Below are positions 1 to 6,579 of a DNA stretch of 12,357 nt, piece by piece. Source of the DNA: Thermotogae bacterium (lineage in GTDB: Bacteria; Thermotogota; Thermotogae; B3-G13); the NCBI GenBank assembly GCA_015486095.1, contig WFSK01000026.1, forward strand, positions 1 through 12,357. Reading direction: 5' to 3'. Position 1 is the stretch's first letter. The number at the start of each line of letters is the position of its first letter. Under the pieces are notes generated by a model. That model was not told where the DNA came from. It searched no databases and worked only from the letters and a program-made list of their open reading frames with translations. The translations under genes and the position numbers were made by a program.

Positions 1-484
1 CTATATCTTTTGTCGTGTCCCACGAATCGAGGGTGTACCCTCTATGATCCTTTACGGAATTCAACATCTCTACGAGTAATACGACCTTCCTACTTTTCGC
101 CATTTCGACTGCTTTAAGAAGGTTCTCATAAATGTTTATTAATCGCCTTTCTTTAGATAAATCTGATGAAGATACAGAACCATCTACATTAAGGACATCG
201 GATAAGAGCATAAGATAAGGAACATCGAACTCGTTAGCGATCTCTAAGGCAGATGATAGTTCTTCCTTAAATTTCTCCCATGGGCTGGTAGAGGGATCTG
301 TTATACGATTACCGCTGAAATTCGATATTCTAAACCCAGAGTTCCTTATTAATTGCAAGTCCTTATCTCTCCAATCCCAGAACTCAACGAATTCAAACCC
401 TGTCTTTTCTCTCATTTCACTTAACAACTCTTCCAATGTTCTACTCCCAAGGAATGTGTCTAAGCAAACAGAATACTTCATCAT
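1..484 (-). CDS. TIM-barrel sugar isomerase/epimerase, hydroxypyruvate isomerase-like (3' end cut by window edge)
   Basis: The reading frame opens at ATG 484 (a second ATG follows at 481) and stays open to the left edge, giving about 161 residues without a stop. The C-terminal part, probably 90-110 residues, lies outside the window. The protein starts MMKYSVCLDTFLG and carries EFWDWRDKDL near residues 34-43. A segment reading VEML-N-VKDHRGYTL at about residues 135-150 resembles the Glu-bearing E-N-DHPGY segment of hydroxypyruvate isomerase and related AP-endonuclease-2-like TIM barrels. Such enzymes isomerise or epimerise small sugars or keto-acids using a divalent metal. The exact substrate cannot be read from sequence; in this operon it is probably a sugar acid or its breakdown product. 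It starts 25 bases after the SDR stop, so it is probably co-transcribed. The ribosome site is weak (AGG only), and its spacing suits the second ATG better. The family call is fairly sure, the substrate is not. Confidence 0.8.
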   Translation of the reverse strand, partial: MMKYSVCLDTFLGSRTLEELLSEMREKTGFEFVEFWDWRDKDLQLIRNSGFRISNFSGNRITDPSTSPWEKFKEELSSALEIANEFDVPYLMLLSDVLNVDGSVSSSDLSKERRLINIYENLLKAVEMAKSRKVVLLVEMLNSVKDHRGYTLDSWDTTKDI

Positions 485-509
485 AAAACCTAAACGATCA
501 CTATAAAAT

Positions 510-1331
510 TTAGACACCAGAAAATGCGTTAAAACCTCCATCTATTGGGATCACTACCCCTGTGACGAATTCTGATGCATCAGAAGCAAGCCAGATACAT
601 GTACCTATGAGTTCTTGTGGGTCCCCGAATCTACCCATAGGTGTATGAGCGATTATGGTTTTACCCCTTTCACTCAGCTTTCCTTCTGCATCCCACAATA
701 GATATCTGTTTTGCTCGGTTGAGAAGAATCCAGGTGCTATAGCATTTACCCTCAGTTTTTTATTGTATTCTTGGGCAAAATGAACGGCTAACCATTGAGT
801 AAAGTTACTCACAGCTGCCTTTGCGGCTGAATAGCCAGGGATTCTCGTTAGGGGACGAAATGCGTTCATAGAGGAGATGTTTATTATAGAACCTCCATCT
901 TCGTTCTTCACCATTATCTTTCCGAACACTTGAGCAGGTAGGATAGCACCTCCAAATAAATTCAAGTCTACTACTTTTCTTAAGGCATCCAATGGAAGAT
1001 CGAAGAAGCTTAACTCTTTAGACGTAGTTGCATCTTTCATGTTTCCCCCAGCGCAATTGACTAAAATATCCACTTTTCCATAGTCCTTTACGATCTCTTG
1101 TGCACATTCCTCGATCTTCTTTAAGTCCATTACATCTATGAAATATCCTTTCGCCTTTATTCCCTCATGCCTGGCTCTTTCTATTATCTTGTCTGTAGAT
1201 GCGAGATCTGCTATTGCTAATTCTGCTCCAGCTTTTCCAAGGCCTATAGCGATTTCAGAACCCAAAACACCGGCTCCACCAGTGATCACTGCTGTCTTAC
1301 CTTCGAGACTAAACATCTGTAAGATACCCAT
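510..1331 (-). CDS. SDR-family oxidoreductase, probable D-fructuronate reductase / D-mannonate oxidoreductase
   Basis: This is a classical short-chain dehydrogenase/reductase of 273 residues. It has the Rossmann motif TGGAGVLG (17-24), an acidic residue after beta-2 (D42) favouring NAD(H), and NCAGG (92-96). Further on are N124, the catalytic serine in NISSM (153/154), and the YxxxK pair Y167/K171. The C-terminal PIDGGFNAFSG is typical of the family. Length and overall pattern match the SDR-type mannonate oxidoreductases (UxuB/YjmF of Bacillus) better than generic 3-oxoacyl-ACP reductases. It would reversibly reduce D-fructuronate to D-mannonate in the cytoplasm. The neighbouring tagaturonate epimerase, which supplies fructuronate, strongly supports this. 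GAGGAGG sits 7 bases before the ATG and overlaps the end of uxaE, suggesting translational coupling. A gluconate 5-dehydrogenase-like activity is the main alternative. Confidence 0.88.
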   Translation of the reverse strand: MGILQMFSLEGKTAVITGGAGVLGSEIAIGLGKAGAELAIADLASTDKIIERARHEGIKAKGYFIDVMDLKKIEECAQEIVKDYGKVDILVNCAGGNMKDATTSKELSFFDLPLDALRKVVDLNLFGGAILPAQVFGKIMVKNEDGGSIINISSMNAFRPLTRIPGYSAAKAAVSNFTQWLAVHFAQEYNKKLRVNAIAPGFFSTEQNRYLLWDAEGKLSERGKTIIAHTPMGRFGDPQELIGTCIWLASDASEFVTGVVIPIDGGFNAFSGV

Positions 1332-1346
1332 TTTTTATCCTCCTCA

Positions 1347-2804
1347 TTAGCTTAATGGATCGAGATGTCTGGCAAAATGTCGTATCAACAGTTCATAATA
1401 TTCTTCTTCATGGTCGTTTAAGATTCTCATAAGTCTATCCTTAAAAAGATAATTTCCATCTCTATCTTTCTGATTTAACACCGAACCGTAAGTAACATGA
1501 AGGACCTGACGCGCATCATTTTGCTCCAGAAGTTTTGGAAGTTCCTTCACGGGTAATCTATCGATATCTGGGATATTCGATAGATCGGTCGTCATAGCAT
1601 AAGTTCTTCTATCCGCTTCGAATCTCTCGAGAGCAAAATGGAAAATACGTGAAAAGAACTCGGGATCGATCCGCGAAATGAGACGAAGTGCCTCCAGATA
1701 ACTGGTCCCAGCCGTTTTAACATGGAATAACCCTTTAGTGTACTCTTTGATCAGAGGATAGATACTGAATTTGTCACTTCCAGAATGAACGCTGATCTTG
1801 TAAGGGCCAAAGGCTTGTGCTATTTCCACATGTATCTCAAGCTGTCGTGCGAATTCATCGAGATCACCGATGTAATCTATTGCCTTTTGGAAGTCTCCCA
1901 CAAATCGTGGGGCTATACTCGTAACGTGTACTTCTGCTTCCCTCAGTTCATTGATAATGAACAAATGCTGCTTTGGTGTGGTTGGTTCTTCAGTTTCATC
2001 TATTGAGAGTTCGAAATCAAATTCTCCTTTTACTCTAGACTTGATATATCTATACATATTTTCGGCATGCTTGATCGCTCTATAATACTTTACTGCTGCG
2101 CGCATTAATTCTTCCTCAGAGAATTTTAACCTCAGGGAACCTACCTTGAATTCTCTATCCACATATCGCTTTTCCAGCTTCTCACGTTCATTGATCACAT
2201 CGAATTCTTTTTTGAGCTCTTTCCTTGACATCACTGCAGCCTGTGAATTGACATATTCACTCGGATCACACGTAAACATGGTGAATCCATAAGGTGCTAC
2301 TCTATCGACATCTTTCAAGGTTTTCAAGTGGTCAGCATCCGCACCAAATCCATCTTTATAACCCTCTTGAAATACTCCCCATACGGCACAAGATATAACT
2401 TCCTCGGGAGTTCGCTTCGTTCTCTCCAACTCACGTATCGATTGTTGAGCGAAGATAGGTATTATGTTATTATGTGAGCTAACTGCGCGGACATGCCCTG
2501 GAGTGGCTACACCAAGCCTATCTCCAAAGCCGAATGAAGGATTATTTATCCCAAGCGACTTAGGCTTCAGAAAGGGGAAGATCTCGATCAAAATGAAGGC
2601 ATTATTAGGAGTCAGAGGATAAAGAACCCCTTCCTTCATCCTCTTACCGCCTTGAAAACCATCGTACTGCTGGCCAAGACAATAGAGGTATTTTTCATCT
2701 TCAGGAGTTCTTACCAACGCGAATGTACTTCTATCCGTTTTTTGGATCGAACGTTTATAAATTCGGTAACCACTTGGCAAATTCTTCTTAATTTCTTTTA
2801 TCAC
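1347..2804 (-). CDS. uxaE: Tagaturonate epimerase (tagaturonate to fructuronate)
   Basis: This 485-residue protein fits the UxaE family, described in Thermotoga as the enzyme interconverting D-tagaturonate and D-fructuronate (C3 epimerisation). It links galacturonate breakdown to the glucuronate/mannonate branch. Family-like blocks are FGFGDRLGVATPGHVRAV (91-108), IFAQQSIRE (117-125), GVFQEGY followed by GFGADADH (143-159), SIDETEEPTTP (267-277), SVHSGSDKFSIYP (338-350) and HVTYGSVL (436-443). The His- and Asp-rich blocks suggest metal and substrate binding. Length matches the roughly 480-residue family. The start is GTG at 2804. AGGAGGT lies 7 bases upstream and overlaps the stop of the PPC-domain gene, so the two are probably translationally coupled. 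The SDR gene follows after 15 bases. The cytoplasmic soluble fold has no signal peptide. I identify it by recalled similarity, not a search, but the match is extensive. Confidence 0.92.
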   Translation of the reverse strand: MIKEIKKNLPSGYRIYKRSIQKTDRSTFALVRTPEDEKYLYCLGQQYDGFQGGKRMKEGVLYPLTPNNAFILIEIFPFLKPKSLGINNPSFGFGDRLGVATPGHVRAVSSHNNIIPIFAQQSIRELERTKRTPEEVISCAVWGVFQEGYKDGFGADADHLKTLKDVDRVAPYGFTMFTCDPSEYVNSQAAVMSRKELKKEFDVINEREKLEKRYVDREFKVGSLRLKFSEEELMRAAVKYYRAIKHAENMYRYIKSRVKGEFDFELSIDETEEPTTPKQHLFIINELREAEVHVTSIAPRFVGDFQKAIDYIGDLDEFARQLEIHVEIAQAFGPYKISVHSGSDKFSIYPLIKEYTKGLFHVKTAGTSYLEALRLISRIDPEFFSRIFHFALERFEADRRTYAMTTDLSNIPDIDRLPVKELPKLLEQNDARQVLHVTYGSVLNQKDRDGNYLFKDRLMRILNDHEEEYYELLIRHFARHLDPLS

Positions 2805-2809
2805 GATGC

Positions 2810-3247
2810 TTACCTCCTGGGAAAAAGTTGAGGTATGTTAGTTTCCTGGGGTTTTTTCAAAAGAGCTATATTATTCAATTTAAGTATGAACATCTCAACT
2901 GTATTATTCACCGTACCCTTTATCAAATGCCCTCCTAACATTGCTTTATTCTCTCTCGCCAGAGCAACGTGGACATGGATTATGAGTTTCCCTTCCTCAT
3001 CATGAGCGATATTTCCTTGAGTAGAAACGAGTTCACATGGCTCCTCGATCTCTGTCTTAGAATATTCCTTTCCATTGAAATATCCGAGAGTTATATTCTT
3101 CAACATACCCACCGCTCCTACGATTATGCCTGACCCAACGCTGTATCTTTCCATTACTTCTTTTAAAGAGTCTAAAAAATCTTCACCATCTTTCATTCTG
3201 ATCGCGATGATGTCGTTATTTTCGATCTTACCAATGACGTCTAACAT
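2810..3247 (-). CDS. PPC (DUF296) domain protein, possible DNA-binding or sensory protein
   Basis: This compact 145-residue protein consists of one PPC/DUF296 domain. Visible marks are GSGIIVGAVGML (38-49), GYFNGKEY (55-62), IIHVHVALA (89-97) with H91 and H93, and MLGGHLIKGTV (103-113). In bacterial and archaeal members of known structure, the HxH plus GGH histidines form a metal site at a trimer interface; here that is inferred from the conserved pattern. Plant relatives carry an AT-hook and bind DNA. Bacterial versions are stand-alone and their role is poorly known, so 'DNA-binding' is only a family label. It lies between the DeoR regulator (20 bases upstream) and uxaE (5 bases downstream) in one operon, which suggests a role tied to sugar-acid metabolism, either regulatory or as a small-molecule binder. 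GGAGA lies about 8 bases before the ATG. Confidence 0.85.
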   Translation of the reverse strand: MLDVIGKIENNDIIAIRMKDGEDFLDSLKEVMERYSVGSGIIVGAVGMLKNITLGYFNGKEYSKTEIEEPCELVSTQGNIAHDEEGKLIIHVHVALARENKAMLGGHLIKGTVNNTVEMFILKLNNIALLKKPQETNIPQLFPRR

Positions 3248-3267
3248 CTAAAGCATCTCCTTTCTTT

Positions 3268-4047
3268 CTACTTATCACAGATTATAACGATCACACCATT
3301 CTCTTCCAGAAGTTGTTTAATTTCTTCTTTTATCCCGCTATCCGTTATCACGTAATCGATCTCAGTGGCATTAGCAAATATGGCAAATGAAATCTTATCG
3401 AACTTGGTCGAATCCGTGACTACGATCTTTTCATTCGACGTTGCCATTATTCTCTGCTTGGTTTCGGCCTCTAGGACGCTCGGTGTCATGAATTCTCCCG
3501 TATTGGAGAAACCAGCCGTACCAAGAAAAGCCTTGTCTGCATGTATCCCATTCAATGTAGCTTCAGCAAGAGGCCCTATGAGGGAATAACTGTTTTCCCT
3601 CTTCACACCTCCAGTAACTATCAATTCGACGAATGGTAAATCTACCAGTTCAACAGCTATGAGGAGATTATTGGTAACAACCGTAAGTCTTTCGAAAGAA
3701 AGCTTTTTTAGCTCTTTTGCTATTTGAAGGGTAGTAGTTCCCGAATCCAGAACAATACTCTCATCAGAATGGATGAATTCAACCGCCTTCTTCGCTATAC
3801 ATTGCTTTTCCTTTATATTCCTTCTTTCTTTTTGAGTGAAATTCATTTCTACTTTACTTCGACCCTGAACGATTGCTCCTCCATATGTCCTTTTTATCCA
3901 GGGTTTTTCTCTCTCCAATTCACGTAAATCATTTCTTATAGTAACTCTACTCGTATTGAATAGATCGGCGAGTTTGTTAACTTCCACTTTATCCTCGATA
4001 GAAAGCATTTCAAGTATTCTTTTCTTACGTTCTTCTGGTGATATCAT
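3268..4047 (-). CDS. DeoR-family transcriptional regulator of the sugar-acid genes
   Basis: This 259-residue protein has the standard DeoR layout. The N-terminal winged helix-turn-helix (about 5-60) runs from PEERKKRILEML through TSRVTIRNDLREL to RTYGGA. The C-terminal sugar-phosphate sensor domain has DSGTTT (101-106), VTGG (144-147), the LIGPLAE and DKAFLGTAGF segments (157-180) and TDSTKF (211-216). Members usually repress catabolic operons and release DNA on binding a phosphorylated sugar; the effector cannot be read from sequence. I chose ATG 4047 because GGAGAGG lies 7 bases upstream. An in-frame TTG at 4071 would add eight residues but lacks such a site. It is the first gene of its unit, behind a near-consensus promoter whose start site lies in a palindrome, which suggests autoregulation. 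A similar site lies at the transporter promoter, so it may control the whole window. Confidence 0.92.
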   Translation of the reverse strand: MISPEERKKRILEMLSIEDKVEVNKLADLFNTSRVTIRNDLRELEREKPWIKRTYGGAIVQGRSKVEMNFTQKERRNIKEKQCIAKKAVEFIHSDESIVLDSGTTTLQIAKELKKLSFERLTVVTNNLLIAVELVDLPFVELIVTGGVKRENSYSLIGPLAEATLNGIHADKAFLGTAGFSNTGEFMTPSVLEAETKQRIMATSNEKIVVTDSTKFDKISFAIFANATEIDYVITDSGIKEEIKQLLEENGVIVIICDK

Positions 4048-4054
4048 CGATATT

Positions 4055-4061
4055 CCTCTCC
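4055..4061 (-). promoter_or_regulatory. Ribosome binding site deciding the DeoR start
   Basis: GGAGAGG lies 7 bases upstream of ATG 4047. It favours this ATG over the in-frame TTG at 4071. Confidence 0.75.
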
Positions 4062-4062
4062 G

Positions 4063-4082
4063 AAACGTCAATCAATTCGTTT
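4063..4082. promoter_or_regulatory. Candidate operator at the DeoR promoter
   Basis: On the minus strand this reads AAACG, ten bases, CGTTT. The perfect arms extend one more base pair outward (GAAACG/CGTTTC, 4062-4083). It starts two bases after the -10 box and covers the predicted transcription start, a typical repressor position. A matching pattern, AAACG-N10-CATTT, sits at 12269-12288 by the transporter promoter. Binding by the adjacent DeoR protein is inferred. Confidence 0.5.
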
Positions 4083-4084
4083 CA

Positions 4085-4114
4085 ATTATACACGAAGGGG
4101 ATAAGAATTGTCAA
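4085..4114 (-). promoter_or_regulatory. Sigma-70/sigma-A type promoter for the deoR-PPC-uxaE-SDR unit
   Basis: Reading leftward, TTGACA (4109-4114) and TATAAT (4085-4090) match the consensus at all twelve positions, with an 18-base spacer. The predicted transcription start is near 4078, leaving a leader of about 30 bases before the DeoR ATG at 4047. It lies in the 125-base gap after the HAD gene, the longest gap between genes in the window. Confidence 0.88.
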
Positions 4115-4172
4115 ATGTACATCGAGATATGCCTCCTACCATTAAGACTCGGCATACGAGAATGAGTACACA

Positions 4173-5219
4173 TTATAAGATAAGCAATCTTCCTCCCGGG
4201 TTGAACTTCTCATAAAGCGCTTTTCTTAATCCTTGCTTTTCTCTATATGCCTTTACGTGATCGTAATCCGGTTGTTCCCAGGGTGGCGTACGAAGTAAGG
4301 CTTTATCGAATTCGGATAGAAGTCTTTCCTCGAATTCTCCTTTATATTTTCCCTTAATGAATCGTTCAAATGCATCTGGAAATTCATCCCAGGCTTCTTG
4401 CTCTTTACCAGGTGGTGTGGGATAAAAGAGTCCTTTATTCTCCTTTACGGCTTCCAGATCTCCTCTGCCATCTCCGATCATCAACACGTGGTCATCTTCA
4501 TAACCACCCGTTTTCTTGGCAACTTCGATGTGATGTGCTTTTGAACCCATTTCTTGTCCGGCAATTATGTGAACGTAATCGATTATACCTTGGTTTTCCC
4601 AATAATTTGCGAGATCGGTATATGGGGTTTTGGAGACGATCAGGATATCTGCGTGCCGAGCTATCAACTCTAAACATTTTTTGACGCCTCGGAAGGGAGG
4701 GATTTTAGCAGATATGTGTGGAAAGGTTCTATTTACTGCCTCGCTCCATCCAAGGAGTTTATATAGTGGAAAACAGGTAGGCTTTTCTTCGTTAATATAT
4801 CTTTCCAAGCTTGGATTTCCTAAACCCAATTCATTTTTTCGTGCATACGCAATATAATCCTCTACAAATTCCACATCTGGTAATTCTATGTGCTTTTCGG
4901 AGAGAATTTTCTTAACATCTTCTCTTGCCCCGAGTGCTCTGAGAGTAAGCCTTATGGCGATAAATCTGTTACAACCTCTATCTACGGAAAAAAGATTATA
5001 ATACTCAGCCACTTCTCTAAAATATGATTCGATGCCCCAAAGGTTATAAAATTCCATGAATTGTGGATGAAAGATCAACATTTGTTTCCCATTCATGTTA
5101 TCCGTAATACAGCCGTCTGTATCAATGGCAACCAGAAAATCTTTCGTCCTTTTGAAGTTTCTCAGTTGCTGTTCTGGATCCTCTCTTAACTGCTTTTCTG
5201 TAAGCCGAGGTAAAGCCAC
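4173..5219 (-). CDS. HAD-superfamily hydrolase with large cap domain (probable phosphatase, substrate unknown)
   Basis: This 348-residue protein has the HAD motifs in order: AIDTDGCITD with the nucleophile pair D33/D35, a motif II serine in IVSKTPY (196), a lysine at about 227 (GSKAHH), and MIGDGRGDLEA with acidic residues D250 and D254. Together these argue for an active Mg-dependent phosphohydrolase. About 140 residues lie between motifs I and II, containing an all-helical-looking cap that should set specificity. The roughly 90-residue tail after motif IV is unusual. I do not recognise a characterised relative. The start is placed at GTG 5219 because AGAGGAGGG lies six bases upstream. In-frame ATG codons exist at 5246 and 5282, but both are poorly supported, and the latter overlaps the pfp gene by 35 bases. 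The gene lies 28 bases after pfp and ends unit 1, so it may act on a sugar phosphate from the same pathway. Confidence 0.85.
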   Translation of the reverse strand: MALPRLTEKQLREDPEQQLRNFKRTKDFLVAIDTDGCITDNMNGKQMLIFHPQFMEFYNLWGIESYFREVAEYYNLFSVDRGCNRFIAIRLTLRALGAREDVKKILSEKHIELPDVEFVEDYIAYARKNELGLGNPSLERYINEEKPTCFPLYKLLGWSEAVNRTFPHISAKIPPFRGVKKCLELIARHADILIVSKTPYTDLANYWENQGIIDYVHIIAGQEMGSKAHHIEVAKKTGGYEDDHVLMIGDGRGDLEAVKENKGLFYPTPPGKEQEAWDEFPDAFERFIKGKYKGEFEERLLSEFDKALLRTPPWEQPDYDHVKAYREKQGLRKALYEKFNPGGRLLIL

Positions 5220-5225
5220 ATTTAT

Positions 5226-5234
5226 CCCTCCTCT
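5226..5234 (-). promoter_or_regulatory. Strong ribosome binding site deciding the HAD start
   Basis: AGAGGAGGG lies six bases before the in-frame GTG at 5219. It is much stronger than anything before the upstream ATG codons at 5246 and 5282, so those longer starts are unlikely. Confidence 0.75.
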
Positions 5235-5247
5235 CAAGCTCCTCATC

Positions 5248-6564
5248 TTACTCTCTATACGCTGCCGGTGTATATCCCTCACATAACTTCGGAGCTAATG
5301 TCTCCTTGAATTCTGCGAACTCAGGAAGTGGACCACCGATCAACGGCATTGCCCAATCCACAAACGCGTCGGTTACATCCACTTTGTTAGGAGCAATCCA
5401 CTCCTTTGGAAAACCCCTTTCCGAATTTGCCACGATACTCAAAGGAACTTTATCATATTTCACTCTATAGGTATTTCCCGGGATTCTAACTGTAGTGGAC
5501 ATAAACCCACTCTCCCCATTTAATGCAAATTTTGCTGCCCACACTCCTACTTCATACGCCTCCTTTCGATCGACTTCCGATACATAAGCACTCTCTCGTC
5601 TTTGACGTGTTCCGGGCCTTTCGGCTCTGGCAATTCCTTTAACTATTAGTCTGCTCTGTGCCCTGCCCTTACTATCTTTCCTATCCACACCATTGAGATA
5701 ATTGATGAGTACTTGCTCAACTGTTCTTTCAGAAGCACTGAACTGCTCATGTCCAAAGCTGTCGCGCAAGATTCCTAAATCTCCAACTTGTACACCTTCA
5801 CCAATGATGACTATACATCTACCATAGTCTTTTAGCCTTCTATTTACCTCTTCAGCTATGAACTCTAGATTCTCCCTCCCATTATCTTTCGATAATGCCT
5901 CGGGAAGTATGATGAGTAAGGGCATCTTTCTCTCTGGGTCAGCCAATCTTGCCGCAGCTGGAATAAAACCGATCTTCCTCCCCATAACTCCGATCACCAA
6001 TACAGGATCACTCGTATAACTGGCTTTGTTTTCTTCATTCGCTTCCAACACGTTGATGGCAGTATTCCTTGCCACACTTCCGTATCCCGGATCGTGATCG
6101 CAGATGGAAAATGTTCCATCGGGTTGTAGGTTACCTCCGAGATCATTGTCGATCGTCTTCGGTATGCCAGCGCATCGCAGATCCAATCCCTTCTCTTTCG
6201 CCAGATCGTTTACCTTATCAGCCGTGTCCATAGAATCATTTCCACCTATGTAAAAGAAATAACCAACGTTATGTTCTTTGAAGACTTCTACGATCCTAGC
6301 TAAATCTTCCTCACTCCTTATCTTGTATCTACAGCTACCAATTACTCCAGCAGATGGAGTCCGATCCAACAAAGCTATCTGCTCCTCTCTCTGAGAGGAT
6401 ATGTCAACCAATTCCTCATTGAGTACCCCGAGAATGCCCATCTTCGCTCCATATATCCTATCTACTCTTTCGGAAGAAGTTAGGGTATCGATAACACCTT
6501 TTAAACTGCTATTTATAACCGAGGTTGGTCCTCCGGATTGAGCGATTACTGCATTTTTCTTCAT
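5248..6564 (-). CDS. pfp: Phosphofructokinase, probably pyrophosphate-dependent
   Basis: This 438-residue enzyme of the phosphofructokinase family has SGGPTSVIN (10-18), YIGGNDSMDT (105-114), PKTIDNDL (135-142), VMGRK (193-197) and IIGEGV (253-258). In GGND the residue after the glycines is not the glycine of ATP enzymes (GGDGS), and PKTIDND has lysine instead of the PGTIDND glycine. Both changes are hallmarks of PPi-dependent enzymes. Its length fits the long bacterial PPi-type proteins rather than the roughly 320-residue ATP PfkA. It should reversibly make fructose 1,6-bisphosphate from fructose 6-phosphate and PPi. Some PPi enzymes also use sedoheptulose 7-phosphate, which would suit a gene beside gnd. 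The start is ATG 6564, 7 bases after a GGAGG core that overlaps the end of the LarA-like gene; ATG 6567 and TTG 6582 are worse placed. Phosphoryl-donor specificity is inferred from motifs only. Confidence 0.87.
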   Translation of the reverse strand: MKKNAVIAQSGGPTSVINSSLKGVIDTLTSSERVDRIYGAKMGILGVLNEELVDISSQREEQIALLDRTPSAGVIGSCRYKIRSEEDLARIVEVFKEHNVGYFFYIGGNDSMDTADKVNDLAKEKGLDLRCAGIPKTIDNDLGGNLQPDGTFSICDHDPGYGSVARNTAINVLEANEENKASYTSDPVLVIGVMGRKIGFIPAAARLADPERKMPLLIILPEALSKDNGRENLEFIAEEVNRRLKDYGRCIVIIGEGVQVGDLGILRDSFGHEQFSASERTVEQVLINYLNGVDRKDSKGRAQSRLIVKGIARAERPGTRQRRESAYVSEVDRKEAYEVGVWAAKFALNGESGFMSTTVRIPGNTYRVKYDKVPLSIVANSERGFPKEWIAPNKVDVTDAFVDWAMPLIGGPLPEFAEFKETLAPKLCEGYTPAAYRE

Positions 6565-6570
6565 CATCTC

Positions 6571-6579
6571 TCCTCCTTT
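6571..6579 (-). promoter_or_regulatory. Ribosome binding site for the phosphofructokinase gene
   Basis: AAAGGAGGA overlaps the TGA of the LarA-like gene (6579-6581). Its GGAGG core is 7 bases from ATG 6564, suggesting translational coupling and rejecting the TTG at 6582. Confidence 0.75.

Noticed and set aside
4091..4172. Weak stem (GTATGCC/GGCATAT) and an AGGAGG followed by ATG between the HAD and DeoR genes
   Set aside because: The stem is only 7 pairs with a wobble and a 17-base loop, without a T-run. The ATG frame ends after three codons.
4370..4857. Plus-strand frames of 75-104 codons opposite the HAD gene
   Set aside because: They overlap each other and a motif-bearing HAD gene, and show no recognisable domain.
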